From Flavobacterium panacis (GTDB taxonomy: Bacteria > Bacteroidota > Bacteroidia > Flavobacteriales > Flavobacteriaceae), in contig NZ_JANKMS010000011.1 of NCBI RefSeq assembly GCF_024649945.1, positions 1-64,000 of the forward strand: a DNA stretch of 64,000 bases, given 5' to 3'. The position numbers and the translations under genes are program-made. Position 1 is the stretch's first letter. Every line of letters begins with the position of its first letter. This document shows, in pieces, positions 1-8,454 of the stretch. The notes below the pieces were generated by a model that ran no database searches, was not told the DNA's origin, and saw only the letters and a program-made list of their open reading frames with translations.

Positions 1-77
1 TTTATTCTTATTAAAAAAGTCACGTTTTATATTCCGTGACTTTTTTAATAATTGAATTAATAGATAGAGGAAAGGCA
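1..77. repeat. Direct repeat copy 1 (at least 77 bp, cut by window edge) with terminator hairpin
   Basis: Positions 1-77 are identical to 2997-3073. The repeat contains a terminator-like hairpin with perfect 12-bp arms at 13-24 and 35-46 (AAAAAAGTCACG and its complement), so it probably ends a gene left of the window. The left limit of the repeat cannot be seen. The match stops at GGCA; in copy 2 this sequence continues into a second hairpin that is missing here. Confidence 0.85.
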
Positions 78-91
78 ATATTGGTTGTGAT

Positions 92-184
92 ATTCCTTGT
101 TTGATTTATGACATTTACTGATTATTTACCAAAAACAGTTCCACTTGTAATATTTCTGGTTTGTTTTATGACTTTTACTGATTA
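92..184 (+). promoter_or_regulatory. Two copies of the AraC-type motif upstream of hppD
   Basis: Sites at 92-124 and 152-184 start exactly 60 bp apart. Each matches the motif found upstream of the metal genes (ending ATTTACTGATT or TTTTACTGATT). Relative to hppD they point the opposite way from the cargo sites relative to their genes, and no TTTG box lies at the 25-bp spacing on the minus side. They may bind a related AraC regulator controlling hppD, or be left over from a rearrangement. Confidence 0.5.
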
Positions 185-378
185 TAATGTTTGTTATAAA
201 TAAGTGAAATACATTTACCAAGGAATAATACTAACTAATTATAAAATGTCTATCAAAACCTTTCTTTCGGTTTTGCATCGTGCTATGTTATAGCTGGGAT
301 ACAAGTTCTAAATACAACTACACTTCATCCAGTGTACACAAATCATGTATCAAAATCATATTATAAAAATAAAAAACA

Positions 379-1539
379 ATGACAAATAAATTAAAAAGCG
401 TTGAATACGGTTTAGAAAAAATATTTGAAGGAGCACAAGACTTTCTTCCACTTTTAGGAACTGATTATGTAGAATTTTATGTAGGAAATGCTCTTCAGGC
501 AGCGCATTATTACAAAACGGCTTATGGATTCCAATCTGAAGCTTATGCAGGATTAGAGACAGGAGTAAAAGACAAAGTATCTTATGTTGTAAAACAAGAC
601 AAGATTCGTATTGTACTGACGACTGCACTTAACTCTTCTTCTCCAATCGGTGAGCATGTGAAAAAACATGGAGACGGAATAAAAGTAGTTGCTTTATGGG
701 TGGAGGATGCCAAAAGTGCATTTGAAGAAACTATCAAACGTGGAGCTAAGCCATTTATGGAGCCTACCGTTACTAAAGATGAAAATGGAGAAGCAATACA
801 AGCGGGTGTTTTTGTATATGGTGAAACGGTTTTTATGTTTACAGAACGTAAAAATTACAAAGGAATCTTTTTACCTGGATTTACGAAATGGGAATCAGAC
901 TATAATCCGGAACCTGTTGGTCTGAAATTTATTGATCATATGGTTGGAAATGTAGGATGGAACGAAATGGATACATGGGTAAAATGGTTTGAAGATGTAA
1001 TGGGATTTGTTAATTTCTTATCTTTTGACGACAAACAGGTTTCTACCGAATATTCTGCCCTAATGTCAAAAGTTATGGCAAATGGAAATGGAAGAATTAA
1101 GTTCCCGATTAATGAGCCAGCTGAAGGTAAAAAGCGTTCTCAAATAGAAGAGTACTTGGATTTTTATGAAGACGCTGGGGTTCAGCATTTGGCATTGGCT
1201 ACCGATGATATTATCAAAACGGTAGAGGAAATGAAAAAAAGAGGTGTCGAGTTCCTATCCGTTCCGCCACAGGCATATTATGATGCCATCCCTGATCGCA
1301 TCAAAGCTCATGCTGACAATTTCAAAGAAGATTTAAATGAATTGCAAAAACTGGGAATTCTGATAGATGCTGACGAAGAAGGTTATTTGTTACAGATATT
1401 TACAAAACCTATTCAGGATAGACCTACATTCTTTTTCGAAATTATTCAAAGAATGGGAGCTAGAGGTTTTGGTGCTGGAAACTTCAAAGCTCTTTTTGAA
1501 TCAATTGAAAGAGAACAGGAACGCAGAGGTACCTTGTAA
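379..1539 (+). CDS. hppD: 4-hydroxyphenylpyruvate dioxygenase
   Basis: Non-haem Fe(II) enzyme that converts 4-hydroxyphenylpyruvate to homogentisate in tyrosine breakdown. The 386-residue length is normal for the family. The iron ligands of the C-terminal vicinal-oxygen-chelate domain are visible: His187 in IDHMVGNV, His270 in GVQHLALAT and Glu354 in FFFEIIQR. The C-terminal gating region RMGARGFGAGNFKALFESIE is intact. The start ATG at 379 follows a long AT-rich leader holding two AraC-type motifs. No homogentisate dioxygenase follows; the gene ends at its own hairpin and is then followed by an AraC-family gene. Chromosomal metabolic gene, not typical ICE cargo. Confidence 0.95.
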   Translation: MTNKLKSVEYGLEKIFEGAQDFLPLLGTDYVEFYVGNALQAAHYYKTAYGFQSEAYAGLETGVKDKVSYVVKQDKIRIVLTTALNSSSPIGEHVKKHGDGIKVVALWVEDAKSAFEETIKRGAKPFMEPTVTKDENGEAIQAGVFVYGETVFMFTERKNYKGIFLPGFTKWESDYNPEPVGLKFIDHMVGNVGWNEMDTWVKWFEDVMGFVNFLSFDDKQVSTEYSALMSKVMANGNGRIKFPINEPAEGKKRSQIEEYLDFYEDAGVQHLALATDDIIKTVEEMKKRGVEFLSVPPQAYYDAIPDRIKAHADNFKEDLNELQKLGILIDADEEGYLLQIFTKPIQDRPTFFFEIIQRMGARGFGAGNFKALFESIEREQERRGTL

Positions 1540-1570
1540 TGTATAATGTGTAATTTTAGTTTGAATATAT

Positions 1571-1598
1571 ACAAAGCCCTAAAAAAATAGGGCTTTGT
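1571..1598 (+). terminator. Hairpin after hppD
   Basis: Perfect 10-bp arms ACAAAGCCCT (1571-1580) and AGGGCTTTGT (1589-1598) around an A-rich loop. No long T-run follows, so termination may be partial. Confidence 0.6.
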
Positions 1599-1642
1599 TA
1601 TTGAGAAAAACGTTGATACAAATATTCATAGATAGAGAAAAA

Positions 1643-2470
1643 ATGGATGACGGATTAAATAAAAACCAATCGATAGGATATCTGGATTTTGATGATAAAT
1701 CTGAAAATAGTATAAGTAGCAATACGCTGCTTGAAGACTACTATAAAATCATTTATATGGAGAAAAACGGTAGCATTATTGTAGATTTCGTAGAGTACAG
1801 CTTTACAGAAAACGCCTTGCTTTTCTTTAGTATTGGCCAGCATTTTCAAATATCCAAGGAATCTAGAGGAAGTATTATTTATTTCAATACTGATTTTTAT
1901 TGCATAGCTTTCCATGATAAAGAGCTTGCCTGTGACGGGCTCCTTTTTGATAATGTATTCGAGCTGCCTTATCTAAATTTGTCAACGAATCTGGACATAC
2001 TTTTCCTAAAACTAATATCTTCTATAAAAGTAGAGATTAATAAAAAAGATTTTTGGGCTGAAGAAATGATAAAAACATACATCAAACAAATAATCATTTC
2101 AGCAACCAGAACTTTAATAAAATCAAATAATGATAGTCAAATCGTTTCATATGATAAGGAGTTAGCCAGAAAATTCAGCCAATTGGTCGAGCTTCATTAT
2201 CGTACGAATCATAATGTCTCTGATTATGCAAATATGCTGAATATTACACCTAAAAACCTCAATAGAAAAATTGTATCTGAAAAACAGGTAGCACCAAGCA
2301 TCATTATTAAGCAAAGAATTATTCTTCAGGCTAAAAGGTTACTTGCTAATACAACCTTAAGCATTAAGGAAATTGCTGATTACCTCGGGTATGAAGACTA
2401 CTCATATTTTGTGCGATTTTTCAAATCACAAACGGGTCTGCCACCTCTTTCTTTCCGAAACGCTCTTTAA
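1643..2470 (+). CDS. AraC-family transcriptional regulator
   Basis: About 275 residues. The N-terminal half looks like a beta-rich cupin-type effector domain. The C-terminal ~100 residues form the double helix-turn-helix of AraC proteins, including SIKEIADYLGYEDYSYFVRF and the family signature ending TGLPPLSFR. The frame is open from a TTG at 1595, but that stretch overlaps the hppD terminator, so the ATG at 1643 is taken as the start. Being next to hppD and osmC, it may control either of them; the two AraC-type motifs upstream of hppD are candidate sites. It lacks the CNRC metal domain of the cargo AraC proteins. Confidence 0.85.
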   Translation: MDDGLNKNQSIGYLDFDDKSENSISSNTLLEDYYKIIYMEKNGSIIVDFVEYSFTENALLFFSIGQHFQISKESRGSIIYFNTDFYCIAFHDKELACDGLLFDNVFELPYLNLSTNLDILFLKLISSIKVEINKKDFWAEEMIKTYIKQIIISATRTLIKSNNDSQIVSYDKELARKFSQLVELHYRTNHNVSDYANMLNITPKNLNRKIVSEKQVAPSIIIKQRIILQAKRLLANTTLSIKEIADYLGYEDYSYFVRFFKSQTGLPPLSFRNAL

Positions 2471-2574
2471 AGAGTTCGTTGAAGGAAAAAAGTCCTATTA
2501 AGAATGAAGTATATGCATTGATGACACGTTTTATAGATAGTAATTTTGTCAAGTAATTTAAAACAAATTTAAAA

Positions 2575-2985
2575 ATGAAAGCAAAAGTAACAGCTAAGTG
2601 GCAAGGTAATTTTAAAAATGGAAGCGGTAATTTCGATGCAGCACATTCAGCCATTGGAAGCAGTGTTTTTAAACACAATAAATCTGAAGGAGAAAATACC
2701 GCTACAAATCCAGAAGAATTGATGGCCGCAGCACACGCTGCATGTTATACAATGACGTTAAACTATATACTTACAAGCAAAGGGATTGAGGCAGAATCTT
2801 TAGAAACATCTTGTACAATAACAGCAACCAGCTTCGATATTACGAACTCTGATTTAGTGCTAAATGCAAAAATATCAGGTTTAAATGAAGAAGAATTTTT
2901 AAACTATGCAGAACAAGCAAAAGCTATGTGTCCGGTAGGAAAAGCTTATAAATTAGAAGTTTCACTAGTAGCTACTCTAAATTAA
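2575..2985 (+). CDS. OsmC/Ohr-family peroxiredoxin
   Basis: 136 residues, the normal size for OsmC proteins, which reduce organic hydroperoxides using two cysteines. The two Cys are at position 57 (in AAAHAACYTMTL) and 119 (in AKAMCPVGKAY), and the conserved TNPEELMAAAH stretch precedes the first. The KAMCPVGKAYKLEV ending fits the OsmC branch better than Ohr. It follows the AraC gene by about 100 bp and ends at the terminator inside direct-repeat copy 2. It is a stress gene that may be controlled by the AraC protein beside it, but nothing in the sequence proves this. Confidence 0.9.
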   Translation: MKAKVTAKWQGNFKNGSGNFDAAHSAIGSSVFKHNKSEGENTATNPEELMAAAHAACYTMTLNYILTSKGIEAESLETSCTITATSFDITNSDLVLNAKISGLNEEEFLNYAEQAKAMCPVGKAYKLEVSLVATLN

Positions 2986-2996
2986 GACTAATTTCG

Positions 2997-3073
2997 TTTA
3001 TTCTTATTAAAAAAGTCACGTTTTATATTCCGTGACTTTTTTAATAATTGAATTAATAGATAGAGGAAAGGCA
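2997..3073. repeat. Direct repeat copy 2, includes the osmC terminator
   Basis: Identical to 1-77. Its hairpin (arms 3009-3020 and 3031-3042, followed by T6) lies just after the osmC stop and should terminate it. Copies 1 and 2 bracket a segment of about 2.9 kb holding hppD, araC and osmC. Confidence 0.85.
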
Positions 3074-3091
3074 GATGAAAATATCTGCCTT
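3068..3091 (+). terminator. Second hairpin downstream of osmC
   Basis: Arms AAGGCAGAT (3068-3076) and ATCTGCCTT (3083-3091). Repeat copy 1 breaks off inside the first arm. From here to about 3234 no gene or clear signal is seen. Confidence 0.5.
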
Positions 3092-3234
3092 CTTAAAAAT
3101 TACCAAATCTGGATTTTAGATCTGTATCAACAATCCGAGAAGTGAAGACAGTAACAGTACACACTTCCAACAGTTTAGTCTGTTTTTCATAATCAATCAA
3201 TTTAAAGATAAATTTAAAAGTATTTTGTATTTAT

Positions 3235-3453
3235 TTATAGATGTATTGCCTCACCTAAGGCATCTTCAATAGCATCTTTTATGGCTTCACTCATAGTTGG
3301 ATGTGGAAAGATAGTATCCAATTGCTCGTGCCATGTTGTTTCCAATTTACGCGCAGTTGTGGTTTGAGCTATCAACTCCGTTACATTATAGCCAATCATA
3401 TGCGTTCCAATCCATTCTCCATACTTGGCATCAAAAATCACTTTTACAAAGTC
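3235..3453 (-). pseudogene. lpd: Dihydrolipoyl dehydrogenase, C-terminal fragment only
   Basis: About 70 residues match the extreme C-terminus of dihydrolipoyl dehydrogenase (E3 of 2-oxoacid dehydrogenases): FDAKYGEWIGTHMIG, NVTELI and the HPTMSEA motif, whose His belongs to the active site contributed across the dimer. Similarity can be followed upstream to about 3453 (DFVKV), where an in-frame stop appears. The FAD, NAD and redox-disulphide regions, about 390 residues, are absent. The HEQL before IFPHPTMSEA looks altered compared with intact enzymes. It is a gene remnant left by a rearrangement, not a functional small protein. Confidence 0.8.
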
Positions 3454-3512
3454 TATTAATTAAGTCAATACAAAATCACAAATAATGTACAACTAACACC
3501 ATTTATTAAAAA

Positions 3513-4745
3513 ATGAAAAAAATTTTTGTCGCAATTGCTCTACTATCCATTTTTGGAGCCACGGAATTGAAGGCTCAATATGCTTCTGAATATGACGGCG
3601 GTTTGGTCGTTAAATTAAATCCAGAAGGAAGTAAATATGTCCGATTTATTCTTTTGGGACAAACTTGGTTTCAGGATTACGAAGGAAAACACGCCAATGA
3701 TGGATTTTCTATCAAACGAGCGCGCGTTCTTGCTTATTCACAAATCAATGATCGATTTATGATTTTAACACATTTTGGTGCAAATGGAATCTATGATAAT
3801 AATCTTTCTCCGATGGGAAAAAGTACAGATGTATCGTTTTTCTTGCATGAAATGTTTTTACAATATAAGGTAACAAACAATTTAGCAATTGGTGCTGGAG
3901 TTCACAATTTTGGTGGAATTTCTCGTGGAAATGGTCAAGGTTCTATCAATATGTTGACCTTAGATAATAACAGAGCTGACTGGTCAACACTTGGTTTGTC
4001 TGATCAATTTTCAATTCATTTGGGAATGTTTGCAAAAGGGCGAATTGGAAAACTGAATTATCGTTTAGCATTAAGTGATGCTATTACTAATACTTTAGAT
4101 GGAAACTCTTCGACAGTTTTAGAAAACGGACAAGAAAAGTATTTAGGAAAAGCGATACTTGGAGAAGGAAAATATGCGGTTTCAGGATATTTTGATTATC
4201 AATTTTTAGATCAAGAATCAAATGCTTTACCTTATCGCGTTGGAACCTATTTAGGAACTAAAAAAGTATTTAACATCGGAGCAGGATTTTTCAATCAAAG
4301 TAATGCAATTGTCAAAAAAGAAAATGATAATTTGGTTGGAGAAAATGTAACTCATCTTGCTGTTGATGCTTTTTATGATGCGCCAATCGGAAAATCTTCT
4401 TCGATAACAGCTTATGCGAAATATCAAAATTCGGACATGGGCGAAAATTATGTACAAGGAAATGTTGTAGGAGATGGAAATCAGTTTTCTGGACATGTCG
4501 GGTATTTATTGCCTAAAAACATCAAAGAAGGAGAAGGAAAATTCCGTAATAGAATTCAGCCGTATGTAGGATATTCTTACAGAGATTTCAAAGGTCTAGT
4601 AAAGCCTGCAAACGAATTAAAATTAGGTGGAAACTGGTACATTGATGGTCAGAATGCTAAAATTTCTGTAGAATATCAAAAATCTTTCGATCAACCAAAA
4701 CACATGGACGACATGATAACAATACAAGCAATGATATTATTATAA
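3513..4745 (+). CDS. Outer-membrane porin, OprO/OprP-like
   Basis: 410 residues with a signal peptide (MKKIFVAIALLSIFGA, cut near KAQ) and alternating amphipathic beta-strands ending in a hydrophobic C-terminus (ITIQAMILL), as expected for an outer-membrane beta-barrel. The early GFSIKRARV and the spacing of Tyr/Gly-rich strands resemble the phosphate-selective porin family. Substrate unknown. The truncated MFS symporter gene starts 38 bp downstream on the same strand, which suggests an original porin plus inner-membrane symporter operon for some anionic metabolite. Confidence 0.75.
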   Translation: MKKIFVAIALLSIFGATELKAQYASEYDGGLVVKLNPEGSKYVRFILLGQTWFQDYEGKHANDGFSIKRARVLAYSQINDRFMILTHFGANGIYDNNLSPMGKSTDVSFFLHEMFLQYKVTNNLAIGAGVHNFGGISRGNGQGSINMLTLDNNRADWSTLGLSDQFSIHLGMFAKGRIGKLNYRLALSDAITNTLDGNSSTVLENGQEKYLGKAILGEGKYAVSGYFDYQFLDQESNALPYRVGTYLGTKKVFNIGAGFFNQSNAIVKKENDNLVGENVTHLAVDAFYDAPIGKSSSITAYAKYQNSDMGENYVQGNVVGDGNQFSGHVGYLLPKNIKEGEGKFRNRIQPYVGYSYRDFKGLVKPANELKLGGNWYIDGQNAKISVEYQKSFDQPKHMDDMITIQAMILL

Positions 4746-4760
4746 AAAAACACACAAGAA

Positions 4761-6026
4761 TTAACACAAAAACACATTATTTATGAGCGAAACTGCTAAC
4801 AAAAAAACAATCTGGAAAGTGATTGGTGCTTCCTCGATGGGAACGCTAATTGAATGGTATGACTTCTTTATTTTTGGAAGTTTAGCTGTTGTAATTTCTA
4901 CTAAATTTTTCCCTGCTGACAATCCTACAGCTGCCTTTTTATCAACATTAGCAACATTTGCTGCTGGAACTATGGCAAGTAACCTTGTGATAAGTCTTCG
5001 CAACAAAGGGTTCATTCGAAAGCGTAGATAACCTTCCATTACTATTTGTCCGGCAAGCGTACCCGTAATGGTACTGCTTTGTCCGGCAGCAATCAAAGCT
5101 ACAGCAAATAGTTTTGCTGTAAAATCGCTTCCGAGGTGCTGTGGCAATAATTCATAAGCCTGCTTTAGCTCTGCCACGTCGGAACGTCCGGTTTTATAAA
5201 AAACTGTAGCGGCAAGAATTAATATAGCTGCATTTACAAGCAATGCCATATTTAGAGCAATGGCACTATCCCAAAAATTGAGCTTAATTGCTTTTTTGAT
5301 ACTGGCATCATCACGATTAAATTTACGTGTCTGCACCAGTGCAGAGTGTAGGTATAAATTATGTGGCATTACCGTTGCACCGATAATACCGATAGCAATG
5401 TACAATGCAGTATCATTCTGTATATGTGGTATCAGTCCTGTTGCAATTTCATCTACATTAGGGTCAGCTACCCATATTTGTACAAGAAACGACATTCCTA
5501 TAACGAATATCAAACCGATGATAAAGGCTTCGAGCTTGCGCATTCCCCATTTTTGCAAAGTCATCAACAGGAATGTATCTAAGGCTGTAATAGCAACACC
5601 CCAAATCAAAGGCATTCCCGTGAGCAACTGTAAACCAATTGCCATCCCCAATATTTCTGCAAGGTCTGTCGCAACAATAGCGACTTCAGCAAGTATATAT
5701 AATACAAAATTTACCTTCTTAGGATAAGTTTCCCGGTTTGCCTGTGCCAAATCTCTATTTCGAACAATCCCTAACCTGGCAGACAAGCTTTGTAGCAACA
5801 AGCCCATAATACTACTCATTACTAAAACCCAGAGTAATGAGTAGCCAAATTGGCTACCACCGGCCAAGCCTGTTGCCCAGTTGCCTGGATCCATATATCC
5901 GACACTGACAAGATAAGCCGGTCCAAAAAAAGCCAAAACTCTTCGCCAGCGAGATTGACCAGGAACAGTCGTGTCTACAGAATTATGTACTTCGCTTAAT
6001 GAAGATTGTGATTGTTTTTTAGCCAT
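4761..6026 (-). CDS. mntH: Nramp-type Mn/divalent metal transporter, C-terminally truncated and chimeric
   Basis: Proton-coupled divalent metal importer family. The metal-site motifs are present: DPGNWATG near residue 47 and MPHNLYLHS at 220-228. Homology continues to about residue 355 (LITRLLAIVPA). The rest (ANVANVDKKAAVG onwards) is the antisense of the MFS fragment, so the last two or three membrane helices of the usual ~450-residue protein are lost. Residues 1-355 include both metal-binding helices, but activity is doubtful. It lies upstream of the Zn-type ATPase on the same strand but is separated from it by a strong terminator. The N-terminus is hydrophilic, as is common in this family. 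Confidence 0.8.
   Translation of the reverse strand: MAKKQSQSSLSEVHNSVDTTVPGQSRWRRVLAFFGPAYLVSVGYMDPGNWATGLAGGSQFGYSLLWVLVMSSIMGLLLQSLSARLGIVRNRDLAQANRETYPKKVNFVLYILAEVAIVATDLAEILGMAIGLQLLTGMPLIWGVAITALDTFLLMTLQKWGMRKLEAFIIGLIFVIGMSFLVQIWVADPNVDEIATGLIPHIQNDTALYIAIGIIGATVMPHNLYLHSALVQTRKFNRDDASIKKAIKLNFWDSAIALNMALLVNAAILILAATVFYKTGRSDVAELKQAYELLPQHLGSDFTAKLFAVALIAAGQSSTITGTLAGQIVMEGYLRFRMNPLLRRLITRLLAIVPAANVANVDKKAAVGLSAGKNLVEITTAKLPKIKKSYHSISVPIEEAPITFQIVFLLAVSLINNVFLC
4783..5031 (+). pseudogene. MFS metabolite:H+ symporter, N-terminal fragment
   Basis: The first ~62 residues match the start of metabolite:H+ symporter (MHS) transporters: ASSMGTLIEWYDFFIFGSLA, then FLSTLATFAAG, covering the first two membrane helices of a protein of about 430 residues. 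After about 4968 the frame runs backwards through the mntH gene, giving an unrelated tail that ends at 5031. It is therefore a 3'-truncated gene destroyed by the junction with the cargo DNA. Confidence 0.8.
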
Positions 6027-6045
6027 TTCACAAATATTTTTAGGA

Positions 6046-6076
6046 TAAAAAACTGCCGCAAGATTTCTTGCGGCAG
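6046..6076 (-). terminator. Rho-independent terminator of the Zn/Cd-type ATPase gene
   Basis: Perfect 11-bp arms CTGCCGCAAGA (6053-6063) and TCTTGCGGCAG (6066-6076), followed on the minus strand by a run of six T. It lies 13 bp after the ATPase stop and upstream of mntH. Confidence 0.9.
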
Positions 6077-6089
6077 TCTAGCTTCTTAG

Positions 6090-8297
6090 TTAGAACTTCA
6101 TCTTTTGAATTCGAACCGCATTTAGAATAGCTAATAAAGCTACACCTACATCTGCAAATACGGCTTCCCACATAGTGGCTAATCCTCCTGCACCGAGTAT
6201 AAGCACTATTGCTTTTACTCCGAATGCCAATGCTATATTTTGAAAGACGATTTTTTTAGTCTGTTTTCCGATATTAATAGCCATTGGTATTTTGGATGGC
6301 ATATCATCCTGAATGACAACATCAGCAGTTTCAATAGCGGCATCACTACCTAATCCTCCCATTGCAATCCCAGCATCACTCAACGCAATAACAGGCGCAT
6401 CATTTACACCGTCTCCAACAAACGCCACGCTGCCATTACGGGATTTGATTTCCTTTACTCTATTAACCTTGTCTTCAGGTAATAAATCTCCGTAGGCACT
6501 GTCAATGCCCAACTGTCCCGAAACAAACTGAACAACGGTATTTTTATCACCACTCAACATTGTGGTTTTTACACCCATTTTACGCAGCTTTTCAATTGCT
6601 GCTTTTGCATCTACCTTAATGCTGTCCGAAATGGTTAAATATCCTACAAACTTTCTATCATAAGCAACAGCTATTACCGTGTAAACGATGTTTGCGGTAT
6701 CTGCATCATGGCTGATGTTGAATTTATCGAGCAATTTGAAATTACCTACTAAAAGCTCTTTACCGTTAACGGTGGCTTTTAATCCGTGTCCTGCTATTTC
6801 TTCAACATTTGCTAAATTTACGTCGGCATCTACCTCTCCCCAATAATTGTGGATTGCCGTTGCAACAGGGTGTGTACTTTGACTTTCCAATACGTTGACG
6901 AGGTTGAGAATTTCGTCTTTATTGAATTCTGGTTTGATAAAGACTTCCTGTACTTTGAAAACACCTTCGGTGAGGGTTCCCGTTTTATCCATCACTACAT
7001 TTTCTACTTTGGCAAGAATATCAAGGAAATTAGACCCTTTAAGCAGAATACCATTTCGACTTGCGGCCCCAATACCACCAAAATAACCCAGAGGGATGGA
7101 GATTACCAAAGCGCAAGGACAAGAGATAACAAGGAATACCAATGCTCTATACAACCATTCACTGAATACATAATTATCTACGAAAAGTGCGGGAAGTAAG
7201 GTAATAGCAATAGACAGATATACGACTATCGGCGTATAAATTTTGGAAAATTTACGGATAAACAACTCCGTTGGTGCTTTTTGTGATGTAGCATCCTGAA
7301 CCAGTTCCAAAATTCTGCTCAACTTACTATCCGAATAATCGGTTGTTACCTTTATTTGGCTTACGGTGTTGAGGTTAATCATACCTGCCAATACAGTTTC
7401 ACCTTTACTTTTTGTATCAGGTTTGCTTTCTCCTGTAAGGGCTGCTGTATTGAAAGAGGCGGTTTCTGAAATTAACTCCCCGTCCAATCCTAATTTTTCG
7501 CCCGGCTTTAATTGAATAACATCACCTATGTAGGCATCTTCAGCTTTTACAACAATAGGCTTACCTGCTCTGATAACCGTTACCTCATCAGGGCGTTGGT
7601 CTAACAGGGCTTTAATATTACCTTTTGCTCTTGATACTGCAATAGTCTGAAAGACTTCGCCTACGGAGTAGAACAGCATTACAGCTACTGCTTCAGGATA
7701 TTCGCCAAGTGCAAATGCACCGATTGTTGCAATAGCCATTAAGAAAAATTCTGAAAAGAAATCTTTGTATCTGATACTTTCAACAGCTTCTTTGATTACT
7801 GGCAACCCAACAGGCAAATAAGCGATAACGTACCAGGCAATTCTAACCCAACCCGTGAACCAGGTTTGGGGAAAGTAATTATCAAAACCAATAGCAACAA
7901 GTAATAAAGCTAAAGATATACCCGCAGGCATAAATAACTGAAAGGTGGTTTTACCCTCTATGTCGTGACTGTGGTCGTGGTCATCACCGTGGCTGTGCCC
8001 GTGGTGATCGTGATTGTGTCCGTGGTGGTCGTGATTGCGTCCGCTTTTTTCTATATGGTTGTGGTCATCATCACAATGTTTAGTATCGGCTTTACTGCAA
8101 CTTTTGCCGCCAGTGTGTCCGTGTCCGTCATCGGAATGATTAGCATCTTTCAGCAAATCTGATGCACCTGCATTTTTATAAATCTTTTCTGTTTTCAAAC
8201 AGCATAGTTGATTTCCCTGTGTATCATATTTATGTTTATGCTCTTTTTTATTTACCAGGTTCAGACTATCGTCTGTACTACAACATATTTTTGACAT
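6090..8297 (-). CDS. Heavy-metal P-type ATPase, Zn/Cd/Co exporter type
   Basis: 735-residue P1B ATPase. In place of a clear HMA domain, the N-terminal ~115 residues are very His-rich, with repeated DHHGH and HSHGDDHDHSH plus CC pairs at 5-6 and 32-33. The core is complete: TGES at 288-291, the metal-site CPC at 393-395, phosphorylated Asp437 in DKTGT, STHP in the N-domain and GDGVNDAP. The CPC motif and His-rich tail fit Zn2+/Cd2+ export (ZntA/CadA group) better than Cu+. It has its own promoter containing a palindromic operator (8346-8366) shared with the czc operon, so zinc-type control is likely. Confidence 0.9.
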   Translation of the reverse strand: MSKICCSTDDSLNLVNKKEHKHKYDTQGNQLCCLKTEKIYKNAGASDLLKDANHSDDGHGHTGGKSCSKADTKHCDDDHNHIEKSGRNHDHHGHNHDHHGHSHGDDHDHSHDIEGKTTFQLFMPAGISLALLLVAIGFDNYFPQTWFTGWVRIAWYVIAYLPVGLPVIKEAVESIRYKDFFSEFFLMAIATIGAFALGEYPEAVAVMLFYSVGEVFQTIAVSRAKGNIKALLDQRPDEVTVIRAGKPIVVKAEDAYIGDVIQLKPGEKLGLDGELISETASFNTAALTGESKPDTKSKGETVLAGMINLNTVSQIKVTTDYSDSKLSRILELVQDATSQKAPTELFIRKFSKIYTPIVVYLSIAITLLPALFVDNYVFSEWLYRALVFLVISCPCALVISIPLGYFGGIGAASRNGILLKGSNFLDILAKVENVVMDKTGTLTEGVFKVQEVFIKPEFNKDEILNLVNVLESQSTHPVATAIHNYWGEVDADVNLANVEEIAGHGLKATVNGKELLVGNFKLLDKFNISHDADTANIVYTVIAVAYDRKFVGYLTISDSIKVDAKAAIEKLRKMGVKTTMLSGDKNTVVQFVSGQLGIDSAYGDLLPEDKVNRVKEIKSRNGSVAFVGDGVNDAPVIALSDAGIAMGGLGSDAAIETADVVIQDDMPSKIPMAINIGKQTKKIVFQNIALAFGVKAIVLILGAGGLATMWEAVFADVGVALLAILNAVRIQKMKF

Positions 8298-8345
8298 ATC
8301 TAAAATTTTTTTTATTTCTATTTGTAAAACAAAATTACTCTGCCA

Positions 8346-8366
8346 TTTTGGGAACCTGGTTGCAAA
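8346..8366 (-). promoter_or_regulatory. Palindromic operator and promoter of the Zn/Cd-type ATPase
   Basis: Contains TTGGGAACCTGGTTGCAA, an imperfect inverted repeat, and is identical over 21 bp to 14571-14591. On the minus strand a TTTG at its 5' edge lies 25 bp from TAATTTTG, which resembles Bacteroidota -33 and -7 elements. The palindrome overlaps the -33 region and spacer, a typical repressor position. A candidate regulator is the Fur-family protein at 14654-15079. Confidence 0.6.
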
Positions 8367-8454
8367 AGCGAAACAGCTACCATTTTAGCAAAACCCTTAT
8401 ATTTGATTTACTGGCTGATTGCTTATTAGGAACAATCAGAGGGTATTTGTTATT

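Noticed and set aside
1..77. Direct repeat as ICE attachment site (att)
   Set aside because: The repeat carries a terminator, is far longer than a typical core site, and the segment between copies is metabolic. No integrase is next to it.
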